64,000 nt of DNA, from assembly GCA_963682055.1 (NCBI GenBank), contig OY821750.1:16246501-16310500 (forward strand), in the 5' to 3' direction. Below the pieces are notes generated by a model, which saw only the letters and a list, made by a program, of their open reading frames with translations, made no database searches and was not told where the DNA came from. Shown one piece after another: positions 11,001 through 24,129 of this stretch. The position numbers and the translations under genes are program-made. Source of the stretch: Primula veris (Eukaryota > Streptophyta > Magnoliopsida > Ericales > Primulaceae). Numbering within the stretch: the stretch's first letter is position 1; every line of letters begins with the position of its first letter.

Positions 11001-14000
11001 TTTTTTCTTGGATTTATGGCCAATAGTAGACGGGTTTAACCGACTTTTTTGTTTTCGACATTTTATTTATATTTTTATGGTTTAGGGTTTAGGGTTTTGG
11101 TTTTAGGGCTTAGGGTTTTAGGTTTAGGGTTTAGGTAAATGTTCTTCCATATGTAGGGAATATTCCTCATTTTTTTTCTTGGATTTATGGCCAATAGTAG
11201 ACGGGTTTAACCGACTTTTTTGGTTGTCGACATTTTATTTATATTTGTATGGTTTATGGTTTAGGGTTTTGGTTTTAGGGTTTAGGGTTTCAGGTTTAGG
11301 GTTTAGGTAATGGTCTTGAATATGTAGGGAATATTCCTCATTTTTTTCTTTGATTTATGGCCAAAACTAGACGGGTTTAACCGACTTTTTTGGTTTTTGA
11401 CATTTTATTTATATTTGTATGGTTTAGGGTTTAGGGTTTTGGTTTTAGGGCTTAGGGTTTTAGGTTTAGGGTTTAGGTAATGTTCTTCCATATGTAGGGA
11501 ATATTCCTCATTTTTTTTCTTGGATTTATGGCCAATAGTAGACGGGTTTAACCGACTTTTTTGGTTGTCGACATTTTATTTATATTTGTATGGTTTAGGG
11601 TTTAGGGTTTTGGTTTTAGGGTTTAGGGTTTTAGGTTGAGGGTTTAGGTAATGTTCTTGAATATGTAGGGAATATTCCTCATTTTTTTCTTTGATTTATG
11701 GCCAATAGTAGACGGGTTTAACCGACGTTTTTGGTTTTTGACATTTTATTTATATTTGTATGGTTTAGGGTTTAGGGTTTTGGTTTTAGGGCTTAGGGTT
11801 TTAGGTTTAGGGTTTAGGTAATGTTCTTCCATATGTAGGGAATATTCCTCATTTTTTTTCTTGGATTTATGACCAATAGTAGACGGGTTTAACCGACTTT
11901 TTTGGTTGTCGACATTTTATTTATATTTGTATGGTTTAGGGTATAGGGTTTTGGTTTTAGGGTTTAGGGTTTTAGGTTTAGGGTTTAGGTAATGTTCTTG
12001 AATATGTAGGGAATATTCCTCATTTTTTTCTTGGATTTATGGCCAATAGTAGACGGGTTTAACCGACTTTTTTGTTTTCGACATTTTATTTATAATTTTA
12101 TGGTTTAGGGTTTAGGGTTTTGGTTTTAGGGCTTAGGGTTTTAGGTTTAGGGTTTAGGTAATGTTCTTCCATATGTAGGGAATATTCCTCATTTTTTTTC
12201 TTGGATTTATGGCCAATATTAGACGGGTTTAACCGACTTTTTTGGTTGTCGACATTTTATTTATATTTGTATGGTTTAGGGTTTAGGGTTTTGGTTTTAG
12301 GGTTTAGGGTTTCAGGTTTAGGGTTTAGGTAATGGTCTTGAATATGTAGGGAATATTCCTCATTTTTTTCTTTGATTTATGGCCAATACTAGACGGGTTT
12401 AACCGACTTTTTTGGTTTTTGACATTTTATTTATATTTGTATGGTTTAGGGTTTAGGGTTTTGGTTTTAGGGCTTAGGGTTTTAGGTTTAGGGTTTAGGT
12501 AATGTTCTTCCATATGTAGGGAATATTCCTCATTTTTTTTCTTGGATTTATGGCCAATAGTAGACGGGTTTAACCGACTTTTTTGGTTGTCGACATTTTA
12601 TTTATATTTGTATGGTTTAGGGTTTAGGGTTTTGGTTTTAGGGTTTAGGGTTTTAGGTTGAGGGTTTAGGTAATATTCTTGAATATGTAGGGAATATTCC
12701 TCATTTTTTTCTTTGATTTACGGCCAATAGTAGACGGGTTTAACCGACTTTTTTGGTTTTTGACATTTGATTTATATTTGTATGGTTTAGGGTTTAGGGT
12801 TTTGGTTTTAGGGCTTAGGGTTTTACGTTTAGTGTTTAGGTAATGTTCCTCCATATGTAGGGAATATTCCTCATTTTTTTTCTTGGATTTATGGCCAATA
12901 GTAGACGGGTTTAACCGACTTTTTTGGTTGTCGACATTTTATTTATATTTGTATGGTTTAGGGTTTAGGGTTTTGGTTTTAGGGTTTAGGGTTTTAGGTT
13001 TAGGGTTTAGGTAATGTTCTTGAATATGTAGGGAATATTCCTCATTTTTTTCTTGGATTTATGGCCAATAGTAGACGGGTTTAACCGACTTTTTTGTTTT
13101 CGACATTTTATTTATATTTTTATGGTTTAGGGTTTAGGGTTTTGGTTTTAGGGCTTAGGGTTTTAGGTTTAGGGTTTAGGTAAATGTTCTTCCATATGTA
13201 GGGAATATTCCTCATTTTTTTTCTTGGATTTATGGCCAATAGTAGACGGGTTTAACCGACTTTTTTGGTTGTCGACATTTTATTTATATTTGTATGGTTT
13301 ATGGTTTAGGGTTTTGGTTTTAGGGTTTAGGGTTTCAGGTTGAGGGTTTAGGTAATGTTCTTGAATATGTAGGGAATATTCCTCATTTTTTTCTTTGATT
13401 TATGGCCAATAGTAGACGGGTTTAACCGACGTTTTTGGTTTTTGACATTTTATTTATATTTGTATGGTTTAGGGTTTAGGGTTTTGGTTTTAGGGCTTAG
13501 GGTTTTACGTTTAGTGTTTAGGTAATGTTCCTCCATATGTAGGGAATATTCCTCATTTTTTTTCTTGGATTTATGGCCAATAGTAGACGGGTTTAACCGA
13601 CTTTTTTGGTTGTCGACATTTTATTTATATTTGTATGGTTTAGGGTTTAGGGTTTTGGTTTTAGGGTTTAGGGTTTTAGGTTTAGGGTTTAGGTAATGTT
13701 CTTGAATATGTAGGGAATATTCCTCATTTTTTTCTTCGATTTATGGCCAATAGTAGACGGGTTTAACCGACTTTTTTGGTTTTCGACATTTTATTTATAT
13801 TTGTATGGTTTAGGGTTTAGGGTTTAGGGTTTTGGTTTTAGGGCTTAGGGTTTTAGGTTTAGGGTTTAGGTAATGTTCTTCCATATGTAGGGAATATTCC
13901 TTTTTTTTTTCTTGGATTTATGGCAAATAGTAGACGGGTTTAACCGACTTTTTTGGTTGTCGGCATTTTATTTATATTTGTATGGTTTAGGGTTTAGGGT

Positions 14001-17000
14001 TTTGGTTTTAGGGTTTAGGGTTTCAGGTTTAGGGTTTAGGTAATGGTCTTGAATATGTAGGGAATATTCCTCCTTTTTTTCTTTGATTTATGGCCAATAC
14101 TAGACGGGTTTAACCGACTTTTTTGGTTTTTGACATTTTATTTATATTTGTATGGTTTAGGGTTTAGGGTTTTGGTTTTAGGTTTAGGGTTTTAGGTTTA
14201 GGGTTTAGGTAATGTTCTTCCATATGTAGGGAATATTCCTCATTTTTTTTCTTGGATTTATGGCCAATAGTAGACGGGTTTAACCGACTTTTTTGGATGT
14301 CGACATTTTATTTATATTTGTATGGTTTAGGGTTTAGGGTTTTGGTTTTAGGGTTTAGGGTTTTAGGTTGAGGGTTTAGGTAATGTTCTTGAATATGTAG
14401 GGAATATTCCTCATTTTTTTCTTCGATTTATGGCCAATAGTAGACGGGTTTAACCGACTTTTTTGGTTTTCGACATTTTATTTATATTTGTATGTTTTAG
14501 GGTTTAGGGTTTAGGGTTTTGGTTTTAGGTCTTAGGGTTTTAGGTTTAGGGTTTAGGTAATGTTCTTCCATATGTAGGGAATATTCCTTTTTTTTTTTCT
14601 TGGATTTATGGCCAATAGTAGACGGGTTTAACCGACTTTTTTGGTTGTCGACATTTTATTTATATTTGTATGGTTTAGGGTTTAGGGTTTTGGTTTTAGG
14701 GTTTAGGGTTTCAGGTTTAGGGTTTAGGTAATGGTCTTGAATATGTAGGGAATATTCCTCATTTTTTTCTTTGATTTATGGCCAATACTAGACGGGTTTA
14801 ACCGACTTTTTTGGTTTTTGACATTTTATTTATATTTGTATGGTTTAGGGTTTAGGGTTTTGGTTTTAGGGCTTAGGGTTTTAGGTTTAGGGTTTAGGTA
14901 ATGTTCTTCCATATGTAGGGAATATTCCTCATTTTTTTTCTTGGATTTATGGCCAATAGTAGACGGGTTTAACCGACTTTTTTGGTTGTCGACATTTTAT
15001 TTATATTTGTATGGTTTAGGGTTTAGGGTTTTGGTTTTAGGGTTTAGGGTTTTAGGTTGAGGGTTTAGGTAATGTTCTTGAATATGTAGGGAATATTCCT
15101 CATTTTTTTCTTGGATTTATGGCCAATAGTAGACGGGTTTAACCGACGTTTTTGGTTTTTGACATTTTATTTATATTTGTATGGTTTAGGGTTTAGGGTT
15201 TTGGTTTTAGGGCTTAGGGTTTTAGGTTTAGGGTTTAGGTAATGTTCTTCCATATGTAGGGAATATTCCTCATTTTTTTTCTTGGATTTATGACCAATAG
15301 TAGACGGGTTTAACCGACTTTTTTGGTTGTCGACATTTTATTTATATTTGTATAGTTTAGGGTTTAGGGTTTTGGTTTTAGGGTTTAGGGTTTTAGGTTG
15401 AGGGTTTAGGTAATATTCTTGAATATGTAGGGAATATTCCTCATTTTTTTCTTTGATTTACGGCCAATAGTAGACGGGTTTAACCGACTTTTTTGGTTTT
15501 TGACATTTTATTTATATTTGTATGGTTTAGGGTTTAGGGTTTTGGTTTTAGGGCTTAGGGTTTTACGTTTAGTGTTTAGGTAATGTTCCTCCATATGTAG
15601 GGAATATTCCTCATTTTTTTTCTTGGATTTATGGCCAATAGTAGACGGGTTTAACCGACTTTTTTGGTTGTCGACATTTTATTTATATTTGTATGGTTTA
15701 GGGTTTAGGGTTTTGGTTTTAGGGTTTAGGGTTTTAGGTTTAGGGTTTAGGTAATGTTCTTGAATATGTAGGGAATATTCCTCATTTTTTTCTTGGATTT
15801 ATGGCCAATAGTAGACGGGTTTAACCGACTTTTTTGTTTTCGACATTTTATTTATATTTTTATGGTTTAGGGTTTAGGGTTTTGGTTTTAGGGCTTAGGG
15901 TTTTAGGTTTAGGGTTTAGGTAAATGTTCTTCCATATGTAGGGAATATTCCTCATTTTTTTTCTTGGATTTATGGCCAATAGTAGACGGGTTTAACCGAC
16001 TTTTTTGGTTGTCGACATTTTATTTATATTTGTATGGTTTATGGTTTAGGGTTTTGGTTTTAGGGTTTAGGGTTTCAGGTTGAGGGTTTAGGTAATGTTC
16101 TTGAATATGTAGGGAATATTCCTCATTTTTTTCTTTGATTTATGGCCAATAGTAGACGGGTTTAACCGACGTTTTTGGTTTTTGACATTTTATTTATATT
16201 TGTATGGTTTAGGGTTTAGGGTTTTGGTTTTAGGGCTTAGGGTTTTACGTTTAGTGTTTAGGTAATGTTCCTCCATATGTAGGGAATATTCCTCATTTTT
16301 TTTCTTGGATTTATGGCCAATAGTAGACGGGTTTAACCGACTTTTTTGGTTGTCGACATTTTATTTATATTTGTATGGTTTAGGGTTTAGGGTTTTGGTT
16401 TTAGGGTTTAGGGTTTTAGGTTTAGGGTTTAGGTAATGTTCTTGAATATGTAGGGAATATTCCTCATTTTTTTCTTCGATTTATGGCCAATAGTAGACGG
16501 GTTTAACCGACTTTTTTGGTTTTCGACATTTTATTTATATTTGTATGGTTTAGGGTTTAGGGTTTAGGGTTTTGGTTTTAGGGCTTAGGGTTTTAGGTTT
16601 AGGGTTTAGGTAATGTTCTTCCATATGTAGGGAATATTCCTTTTTTTTTTCTTGGATTTATGGCCAATAGTAGACGGGTTTAACCGACTTTTTTGGTTGT
16701 CGACATTTTATTTATATTTGTATGGTTTAGGGTTTAGGGTTTTGGTTTTAGGGTTTAGGGTTTCAGGTTTAGGGTTTAGGTAATGGTCTTGAATATGTAG
16801 GGAATATTCCTCATTTTTTTCTTTGATTTATGGCCAATACTAGACGGGTTTAACCGACTTTTTTGGTTTTTGACATTTTATTTATATTTGTATGGTTTAG
16901 GGTTTAGGGTTTTGGTTTTAGGGCTTAGGGTTTTAGGTTTAGGGTTTAGGTAATGTTCTTCCATATGTAGGGAATATTCCTCATTTTTTTTCTTGGATTT

Positions 17001-17972
17001 ATGGCCAATAGTAGACGGGTTTAACCGACTTTTTTGGTTGTCGACATTTTATTTATATTTGTATAGTTTAGGGTTTAGGGTTTTGGTTTTAGGGTTTAGG
17101 GTTTTAGGTTGAGGGTTTAGGTAATATTCTTGAATATGTAGGGAATATTCCTCATTTTTTTCTTTGATTTACGGCCAATAGTAGACGGGTTTAACCGACT
17201 TTTTTGGTTTTTGACATTTTATTTATATTTGTATGGTTTAGGGTTTAGGGTTTTGGTTTTAGGGCTTAGGGTTTTACGTTTAGTGTTTAGGTAATGTTCC
17301 TCCATATGTAGGGAATATTCCTCATTTTTTTTCTTGGATTTATGGCCAATAGTAGACGGGTTTAACCGACTTTTTTGGTTGTCGACATTTTATTTATATT
17401 TGTATGGTTTAGGGTTTAGGGTTTTGGTTTTAGGGTTTAGGGTTTTAGGTTTAGGGTTTAGGTAATGTTCTTGAATATGTAGGGAATATTCCTCATTTTT
17501 TTCTTGGATTTATGGCCAATAGTAGACGGGTTTAACCGACTTTTTTGTTTTCGACATTTTATTTATATTTTTATGGTTTAGGGTTTAGGGTTTTGGTTTT
17601 AGGGCTTAGGGTTTTAGGTTTAGGGTTTAGGTAAATGTTCTTCCATATGTAGGGAATATTCCTCATTTTTTTTCTTGGATTTATGGCCAATAGTAGACGG
17701 GTTTAACCGACTTTTTTGGTTGTCGACATTTTATTTATATTTGTATGGTTTATGGTTTAGGGTTTTGGTTTTAGGGTTTAGGGTTTCAGGTTGAGGGTTT
17801 AGGTAATGTTCTTGAATATGTAGGGAATATTCCTCATTTTTTTCTTTGATTTATGGCCAATAGTAGACGGGTTTAACCGACGTTTTTGGTTTTTGACATT
17901 TTATTTATATTTGTATGGTTTAGGGTTTAGGGTTTTGGTTTTAGGGCTTAGGGTTTTACGTTTAGTGTTTAG
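8100..17972 (+). repeat. Mosaic segment with 5,813 bp and 2,740 bp offset duplications
   Basis: All A/B dimers. Private markers shared at a 5,813 bp offset are CCTCC before the T tract (8256 and 14069), a 1 bp shorter TTTTAGGTTTAGGG (8361 and 14174), GGATGTCG (8482 and 14295) and GTATGTTTTAG (8677 and 14490). This duplicated block is about 0.7 kb. A second block of about 1.5 kb from 12670 recurs from 15410 at a 2,740 bp offset, including TTTACGGCC (12721 and 15461) and the A3 leaders (12825 and 15565; 13507 and 16247). B2/B4 recombinant monomers, with B2 start and B4 end, lie near 8.92 and 10.97 kb. No gene is present. Confidence 0.8.
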
Positions 17973-20900
17973 GTAATGTTCCTCCATATGTAGGGAATAT
18001 TCCTCATTTTTTTTCTTGGATTTATGGCCAATAGTAGACGGGTTTAACCGACTTTTTTGGTTGTCGACATTTTATTTATATTTGTATGGTTTAGGATTTA
18101 GGGTTTTGGTTTTAGGGTTTAGGGTTTTAGGTTGAGGGTTTAGGTAATGTTCTTGAATATGTAGGGAATATTCCTCATTTTTTTCTTCGATTTATGGCCA
18201 ATAGTAGACGGGTTTAACCGACTTTTTTGGTTTTCGACATTTTATTTATATTTGTATGTTTTAGGGTTTAGGGTTTAGGGTTTTGGTTTTAGGTCTTAGG
18301 GTTTTAGGTTTAGGGTTTAGGTAATGTTCTTCCATATGTAGGGAATATTCCTTTTTTTTTTTCTTGGATTTATGGCCAATAGTAGACGGGTTTAACCGAC
18401 TTTTTTGGTTGTCGACATTTTATTTATATTTGTATGGTTTAGGGTTTAGGGTTTTGGTTTTAGGGTTTAGGGTTTCAGGTTTAGGGTTTAGGTAATGGTC
18501 TTGAATATGTAGGGAATATTCCTCATTTTTTTCTTGGATTTATGGCCAATAGTAGACGGGTTTAACCGACTTTTTTGTTTTCGACATTTTATTTATATTT
18601 TTATGGTTTAGGGTTTAGGGTTTTGGTTTTAGGGCTTAGGGTTTTAGGTTTAGGGTTTAGGTAAATGTTCTTCCATATGTAGGGAATATTCCTCATTTTT
18701 TTTCTTGGATTTATGGCCAATAGTAGACGGGTTTAACCGACTTTTTTGGTTGTCGACATTTTATTTATATTTGTATGGTTTATGGTTTAGGGTTTTGGTT
18801 TTAGGGTTTAGGGTTTCAGGTTGAGGGTTTAGGTAATGTTCTTGAATATGTAGGGAATATTCCTCATTTTTTTCTTTGATTTATGGCCAATAGTAGACGG
18901 GTTTAACCGACGTTTTTGGTTTTTGACATTTTATTTATATTTGTATGGTTTAGGGTTTAGGGTTTTGGTTTTAGGGCTTAGGGTTTTACGTTTAGTGTTT
19001 AGGTAATGTTCCTCCATATGTAGGGAATATTCCTCATTTTTTTTCTTGGATTTATGGCCAATAGTAGACGGGTTTAACCGACTTTTTTGGTTGTCGACAT
19101 TTTATTTATATTTGTATGGTTTAGGGTTTAGGGTTTTGGTTTTAGGGTTTAGGGTTTTAGGTTTAGGGTTTAGGTAATGTTCTTGAATATGTAGGGAATA
19201 TTCCTCATTTTTTTCTTCGATTTATGGCCAATAGTAGACGGGTTTAACCGACTTTTTTGGTTTTCGACATTTTATTTATATTTGTATGGTTTAGGGTTTA
19301 GGGTTTAGGGTTTTGGTTTTAGGGCTTAGGGTTTTAGGTTTAGGGTTTAGGTAATGTTCTTCCATATGTAGGGAATATTCCTTTTTTTTTTCTTGGATTT
19401 ATGGCCAATAGTAGACGGGTTTAACCGACTTTTTTGGTTGTCGACATTTTATTTATATTTGTATGGTTTAGGGTTTAGGGTTTTGGTTTTAGGGTTTAGG
19501 GTTTCAGGTTTAGGGTTTAGGTAATGGTCTTGAATATGTAGGGAATATTCCTCATTTTTTTCTTTGATTTATGGCCAATACTAGACGGGTTTAACCGACT
19601 TTTTTGGTTTTTGACATTTTATTTATATTTGTATGGTTTAGGGTTTATGGTTTTGGTTTTAGGGCTTAGGGTTTTAGGTTTAGGGTTTAGGTAATGTTCT
19701 TCCATATGTAGGGAATATTCCTCATTTTTTTTCTTGGATTTATGACCAATAGTAGACGGGTTTAACCGACTTTTTTGGTTGTCGACATTTTATTTATATT
19801 TGTATGGTTTAGGGTATAGGGTTTTGGTTTTAGGGTTTATGGTTTTAGGTTTAGGGTTTAGGTAATGTTCTTGAATATGTAGGGAATATTCCTCATTTTT
19901 TTCTTGGATTTATGGCCAATAGTAGACGGGTTTAACCGACTTTTTTGTTTTCGACATTTTATTTATATTTTTATGGTTTAGGGTTTAGGGTTTTGGTTTT
20001 AGGGCTTAGGGTTTTAGGTTTAGGGTTTAGGTAAATGTTCTTCCATATGTAGGGAATATTCCTCATTTTTTTTCTTGGATTTATGGCCAATAGTAGACGG
20101 GTTTAACCGACTTTTTTGGTTGTCGACATTTTATTTATATTTGTATGGTTTAGGGTTTAGGGTTTTGGTTTTAGGGTTTAGGGTTTCAGGTTTAGGGTTT
20201 AGGTAATGGTCTTGAATATGTAGGGAATATTCCTCATTTTTTTCTTTGATTTATGGCCAATACTAGACGGGTTTAACCGACTTTTTTGGTTTTTGACATT
20301 TTATTTATATTTGTATGGTTTAGGGTTTAGGGTTTTGGTTTTAGGGCTTAGGGTTTTAGGTTTAGGGTTTAGGTAATGTTCTTCCATATGTAGGGAATAT
20401 TCCTCATTTTTTTTCTTGGATTTATGGCCAATAGTAGACGGGTTTAACCGACTTTTTTGGTTGTCGACATTTTATTTATATTTGTATGGTTTAGGGTTTA
20501 GGGTTTTGGTTTTAGGGTTTAGGGTTTTAGGTTGAGGGTTTAGGTAATATTCTTGAATATGTAGGGAATATTCCTCATTTTTTTCTTTGATTTACGGCCA
20601 ATAGTAGACGGGTTTAACCGACGTTTTTGGTTTTTGACATTTTATTTATATTTGTATGGTTTAGGGTTTAGGGTTTTGGTTTTAGGGCTTAGGGTTTTAG
20701 GTTTAGGGTTTAGGTAATGTTCTTCCATATGTAGGGAATATTCCTCATTTTTTTTGTTGGATTTATGGCCAATAGTAGACGGGTTTAACCGACTTTTTTG
20801 GTTGTCGACATTTTATTTATATTTGTATGGTTTAGGGTTTAGGGTTTTGGTTTTAGGGTTTAGGGTTTCAGGTTTAGGGTTTAGGTAATGGTCTTGAATA

Positions 20901-21395
20901 TGTAGGGAATATTCCTCATTTTTTTCTTTGATTTATGGCCAATACTAGACGGGTTTAACCGACTTTTTTGGTTTTTGACATTTTATTTATATTTGTATGG
21001 TTTAGGGTTTAGGGTTTTGGTTTTAGGGCTTAGGGTTTTAGGTTTAGGGTTTAGGTAATGTTCTTCCATATGTAGGGAATATTCCTCATTTTTTTTCTTG
21101 GATTTATGGCCAATAGTAGACGGGTTTAACCGACTTTTTTGGTTGTCAACATTTTATTTATATTTGTATGGTTTAGGGTTTAGGGTTTTGGTTTTAGGGT
21201 TTAGGGTTTTAGGTTGAGGGTTTAGGTAATGTTCTTGAATATGTAGGGAATATTCCTCATTTTTTTCTTTGATTTATGGCCAATAGTAGACGGGTTTAAC
21301 CGACGTTTTTGGTTTTTGACATTTTATTTATATTTGTATGGTTTAGGGTTTAGGGTTTTGGTTTTAGGGCTTAGGGTTTTAGGTTTAGGGTTTAG
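17973..21395 (+). repeat. Large duplicated block, copy 1 (partner at 28228-31664)
   Basis: Twenty monomers, 3,423 bp. Rare markers shared with copy 2 are TTTAGGATTTAGGG (18094 and 28349), a B2/B4 recombinant (about 18.5 and 28.75 kb), a TTTATGG spacer variant (19836 and 30105), TTTGTTGG (20755 and 31024) and GTCAAC in place of GTCGAC (21145 and 31414). Offsets are 10,255 bp at the left and 10,269 bp at the right because copy 2 has gained 14 bp. Order diverges outside these limits. Copy 1 has its own private change, TTTATGGTTTTGG near 19646. Confidence 0.85.
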
Positions 21396-24129
21396 GTAAT
21401 GTTCTTCCATATGTAGGGAATATTCCTCATTTTTTTTCTTGGATTTATGACCAATAGTAGACGGGTTTAACCGACTTTTTTGGTTGTCGACATTTTATTT
21501 ATATTTGTATGGTTTAGGGTTTAGGGTTTTGGTTTTAGGGTTTAGGGTTTTAGGTTGAGGGTTTAGGTAATATTCTTGAATATGTAGGGAATATTCCTCA
21601 TTTTTTTCTTTGATTTACGGCCAATAGTAGACGGATTTAACCGACTTTTTTGGTTTTTGACATTTTATTTATATTTGTATGGTTTAGGGTTTAGGGTTTT
21701 GGTTTTAGGGCTTAGGGTTTTACGTTTAGTGTTTAGGTAATGTTCCTCCATATGTAGGGAATATTCCTCATTTTTTTTCTTGGATTTATGGCCAATAGTA
21801 GACGGGTTTAACCGACTTTTTTGGTTGTCGACATTTTATTTATATTTGTATGGTTTAGGGTTTAGGGTTTTGGTTTTAGGGTTTAGGGTTTTAGGTTTAG
21901 GGTTTAGGTAATGTTCTTGAATATGTAGGGAATATTCCTCATTTTTTTCTTGGATTTATGGCCAATAGTAGACGGGTTTAACCGACTTTTTTGTTTTCGA
22001 TATTTTATTTATATTTTTATGGTTTAGGGTTTAGGGTTTTGGTTTTAGGGCTTAGGGTTTTAGGTTTAGGGTTTAGGTAAATGTTCTTCCATATGTAGGG
22101 AATATTCCTCATTTTTTTTCTTGGATTTATGGCCAATAGTAGACGGGTTTAACCGACTTTTTTGGTTGTCGACATTTTATTTATATTTGTATGGTTTAGG
22201 GTTTAGGGTTTTGGTTTTAGGGTTTAGGGTTTTAGGTTGAGGGTTTAGGTAATGTTCTTGAATATGTAGGGAATATTCCTCATTTTTTTCTTTGATTTAT
22301 GGCCAATAGTAGACGGGTTTAACCGACGTTTTTGGTTTTTGACATTTTATTTATATTTGTATGGTTTAGGGTTTAGGGTTTTGGTTTTAGGGCTTAGGGT
22401 TTTAGGTTTAGGGTTTAGGTAATGTTCTTCCATATGTAGGGAATATTCCTCATTTTTTTTCTTGGATTTATGACCAATAGTAGATGGGTTTAACCGACTT
22501 TTTTGGTTGTCGACATTTTATTTATATTTGTATGGTTTAGGGTTTAGGGTTTTGGTTTTAGGGTTTAGGGTTTTAGGTTGAGGGTTTAGGTAATATTCTT
22601 GAATATGTAGGGAATATTCCTCATTTTTTTCTTTGATTTACGGCCAATAGTAGACGGGTTTAACCGACTTTTTTGGTTTTTGACATTTTATTTATATTTG
22701 TATGGTTTAGGGTTTAGGGTTTTGGTTTTAGGGCTTAGGGTTTTACGTTTAGTGTTTAGGTAATGTTCCTCCATATGTAGGGAATATTCCTCATTTTTTT
22801 TCTTGGATTTATGGCCAATAGTAGACGGGTTTAACCGACTTTTTTGGTTGTCGACATTTTATTTATATTTGTATGGTTTAGGGTTTAGGGTTTTGGTTTT
22901 AGGGTTTAGGGTTTTAGGTTTAGGGTTTAGGTAATGTTCTTGAATATGTAGGGAATATTCCTCATTTTTTTCTTGGATTTATGGCCAATAGTAGACGGGT
23001 TTAACCGACTTTTTTGTTTTCGATATTTTATTTATATTTTTATGGTTTAGGGTTTAGGGTTTTGGTTTTAGGGCTTAGGGTTTTAGGTTTAGGGTTTAGG
23101 TAAATGTTCTTCCATATGTAGGGAATATTCCTCATTTTTTTTCTTGGATTTATGGCCAATAGTAGACGGGTTTAACCGACTTTTTTGGTTGTCGACATTT
23201 TATTTATATTTGTATGGTTTATGGTTTAGGGTTTTGGTTTTAGGGTTTAGGGTTTCAGGTTGAGGGTTTAGGTAATGTTCTTGAATATGTAGGGAATATT
23301 CCTCATTTTTTTCTTTGATTTATGGCCAATAGTAGACGGGTTTAACCGACGTTTTTGGTTTTTGACATTTTATTTATATTTGTATGGTTTAGGGTTTAGG
23401 GTTTTGGTTTTAGGGCTTAGGGTTTTACGTTTAGTGTTTAGGTAATGTTCCTCCATATGTAGGGAATATTCCTCATTTTTTTTCTTGGATTTATGGCCAA
23501 TAGTAGACGGGTTTAACCGACTTTTTTGGTTGTCGACATTTTATTTATATTTGTATGGTTTAGGGTTTAGGGTTTTGGTTTTAGGGTTTAGGGTTTTAGG
23601 TTTAGGGTTTAGGTAATGTTCTTGAATATGTAGGGAATATTCCTCATTTTTTTCTTCGATTTATGGCCAATAGTAGACGGGTTTAACCGACTTTTTTGGT
23701 TTTCGACATTTTATTTATATTTGTATGGTTTAGGGTTTAGGGTTTAGGGTTTTGGTTTTAGGGCTTAGGGTTTTAGGTTTAGGGTTTAGGTAATGTTCTT
23801 CCATATGTAGGGAATATTCCTTTTTTTTTTCTTGGATTTATGGCCAATAGTAGACGGGTTTAACCGACTTTTTTGGTTGTCGACATTTTATTTATATTTG
23901 TATGGTTTAGGGTTTAGGGTTTTGGTTTTAGGGTTTAGGGTTTCAGGTTTAGGGTTTAGGTAATGGTCTTGAATATGTAGGGAATATTCCTCATTTTTTT
24001 CTTTGATTTATGGCCAATACTAGACGGGTTTAACCGACTTTTTTGGTTTTTGACATTTTATTTATATTTGTATGGTTTAGGGTTTAGGGTTTTGGTTTTA
24101 GGGCTTAGGGTTTTAGGTTTAGGGTTTAG
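21396..24129 (+). repeat. 2,734 bp 16-monomer higher-order repeat, copy 1
   Basis: First of two adjacent copies. Monomer order is A5, B5, A3, B4, A2, B3, A5 (AGATGGG at 22484), B5, A3, B4, A2, B3, A3, B1, A4, B2. Markers repeat 2,734 bp later: A3 leaders at 21722 and 24456, TAGATGGG at 22481 and 25215, CGATATT at 23021 and 25755. A difference between copies is CGATATT at 21999, which is CGACATT at 24733. The length is 16 monomers plus the extra bases of one B1. Part of this unit (21.72-23.2 kb) is also found at 32.16-33.66 kb, offset 10,440 bp. Confidence 0.85.

Noticed and set aside
12666..12854. 62-codon open frame on the minus strand
   Set aside because: It is satellite read backwards. 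In other copies a TAA lies in the complement of TTTTATTTAT; here a single T to G near 12769 removes it. No homologous frame stays open in neighbouring copies, there is no coding signature, and the product is a low-complexity basic peptide.
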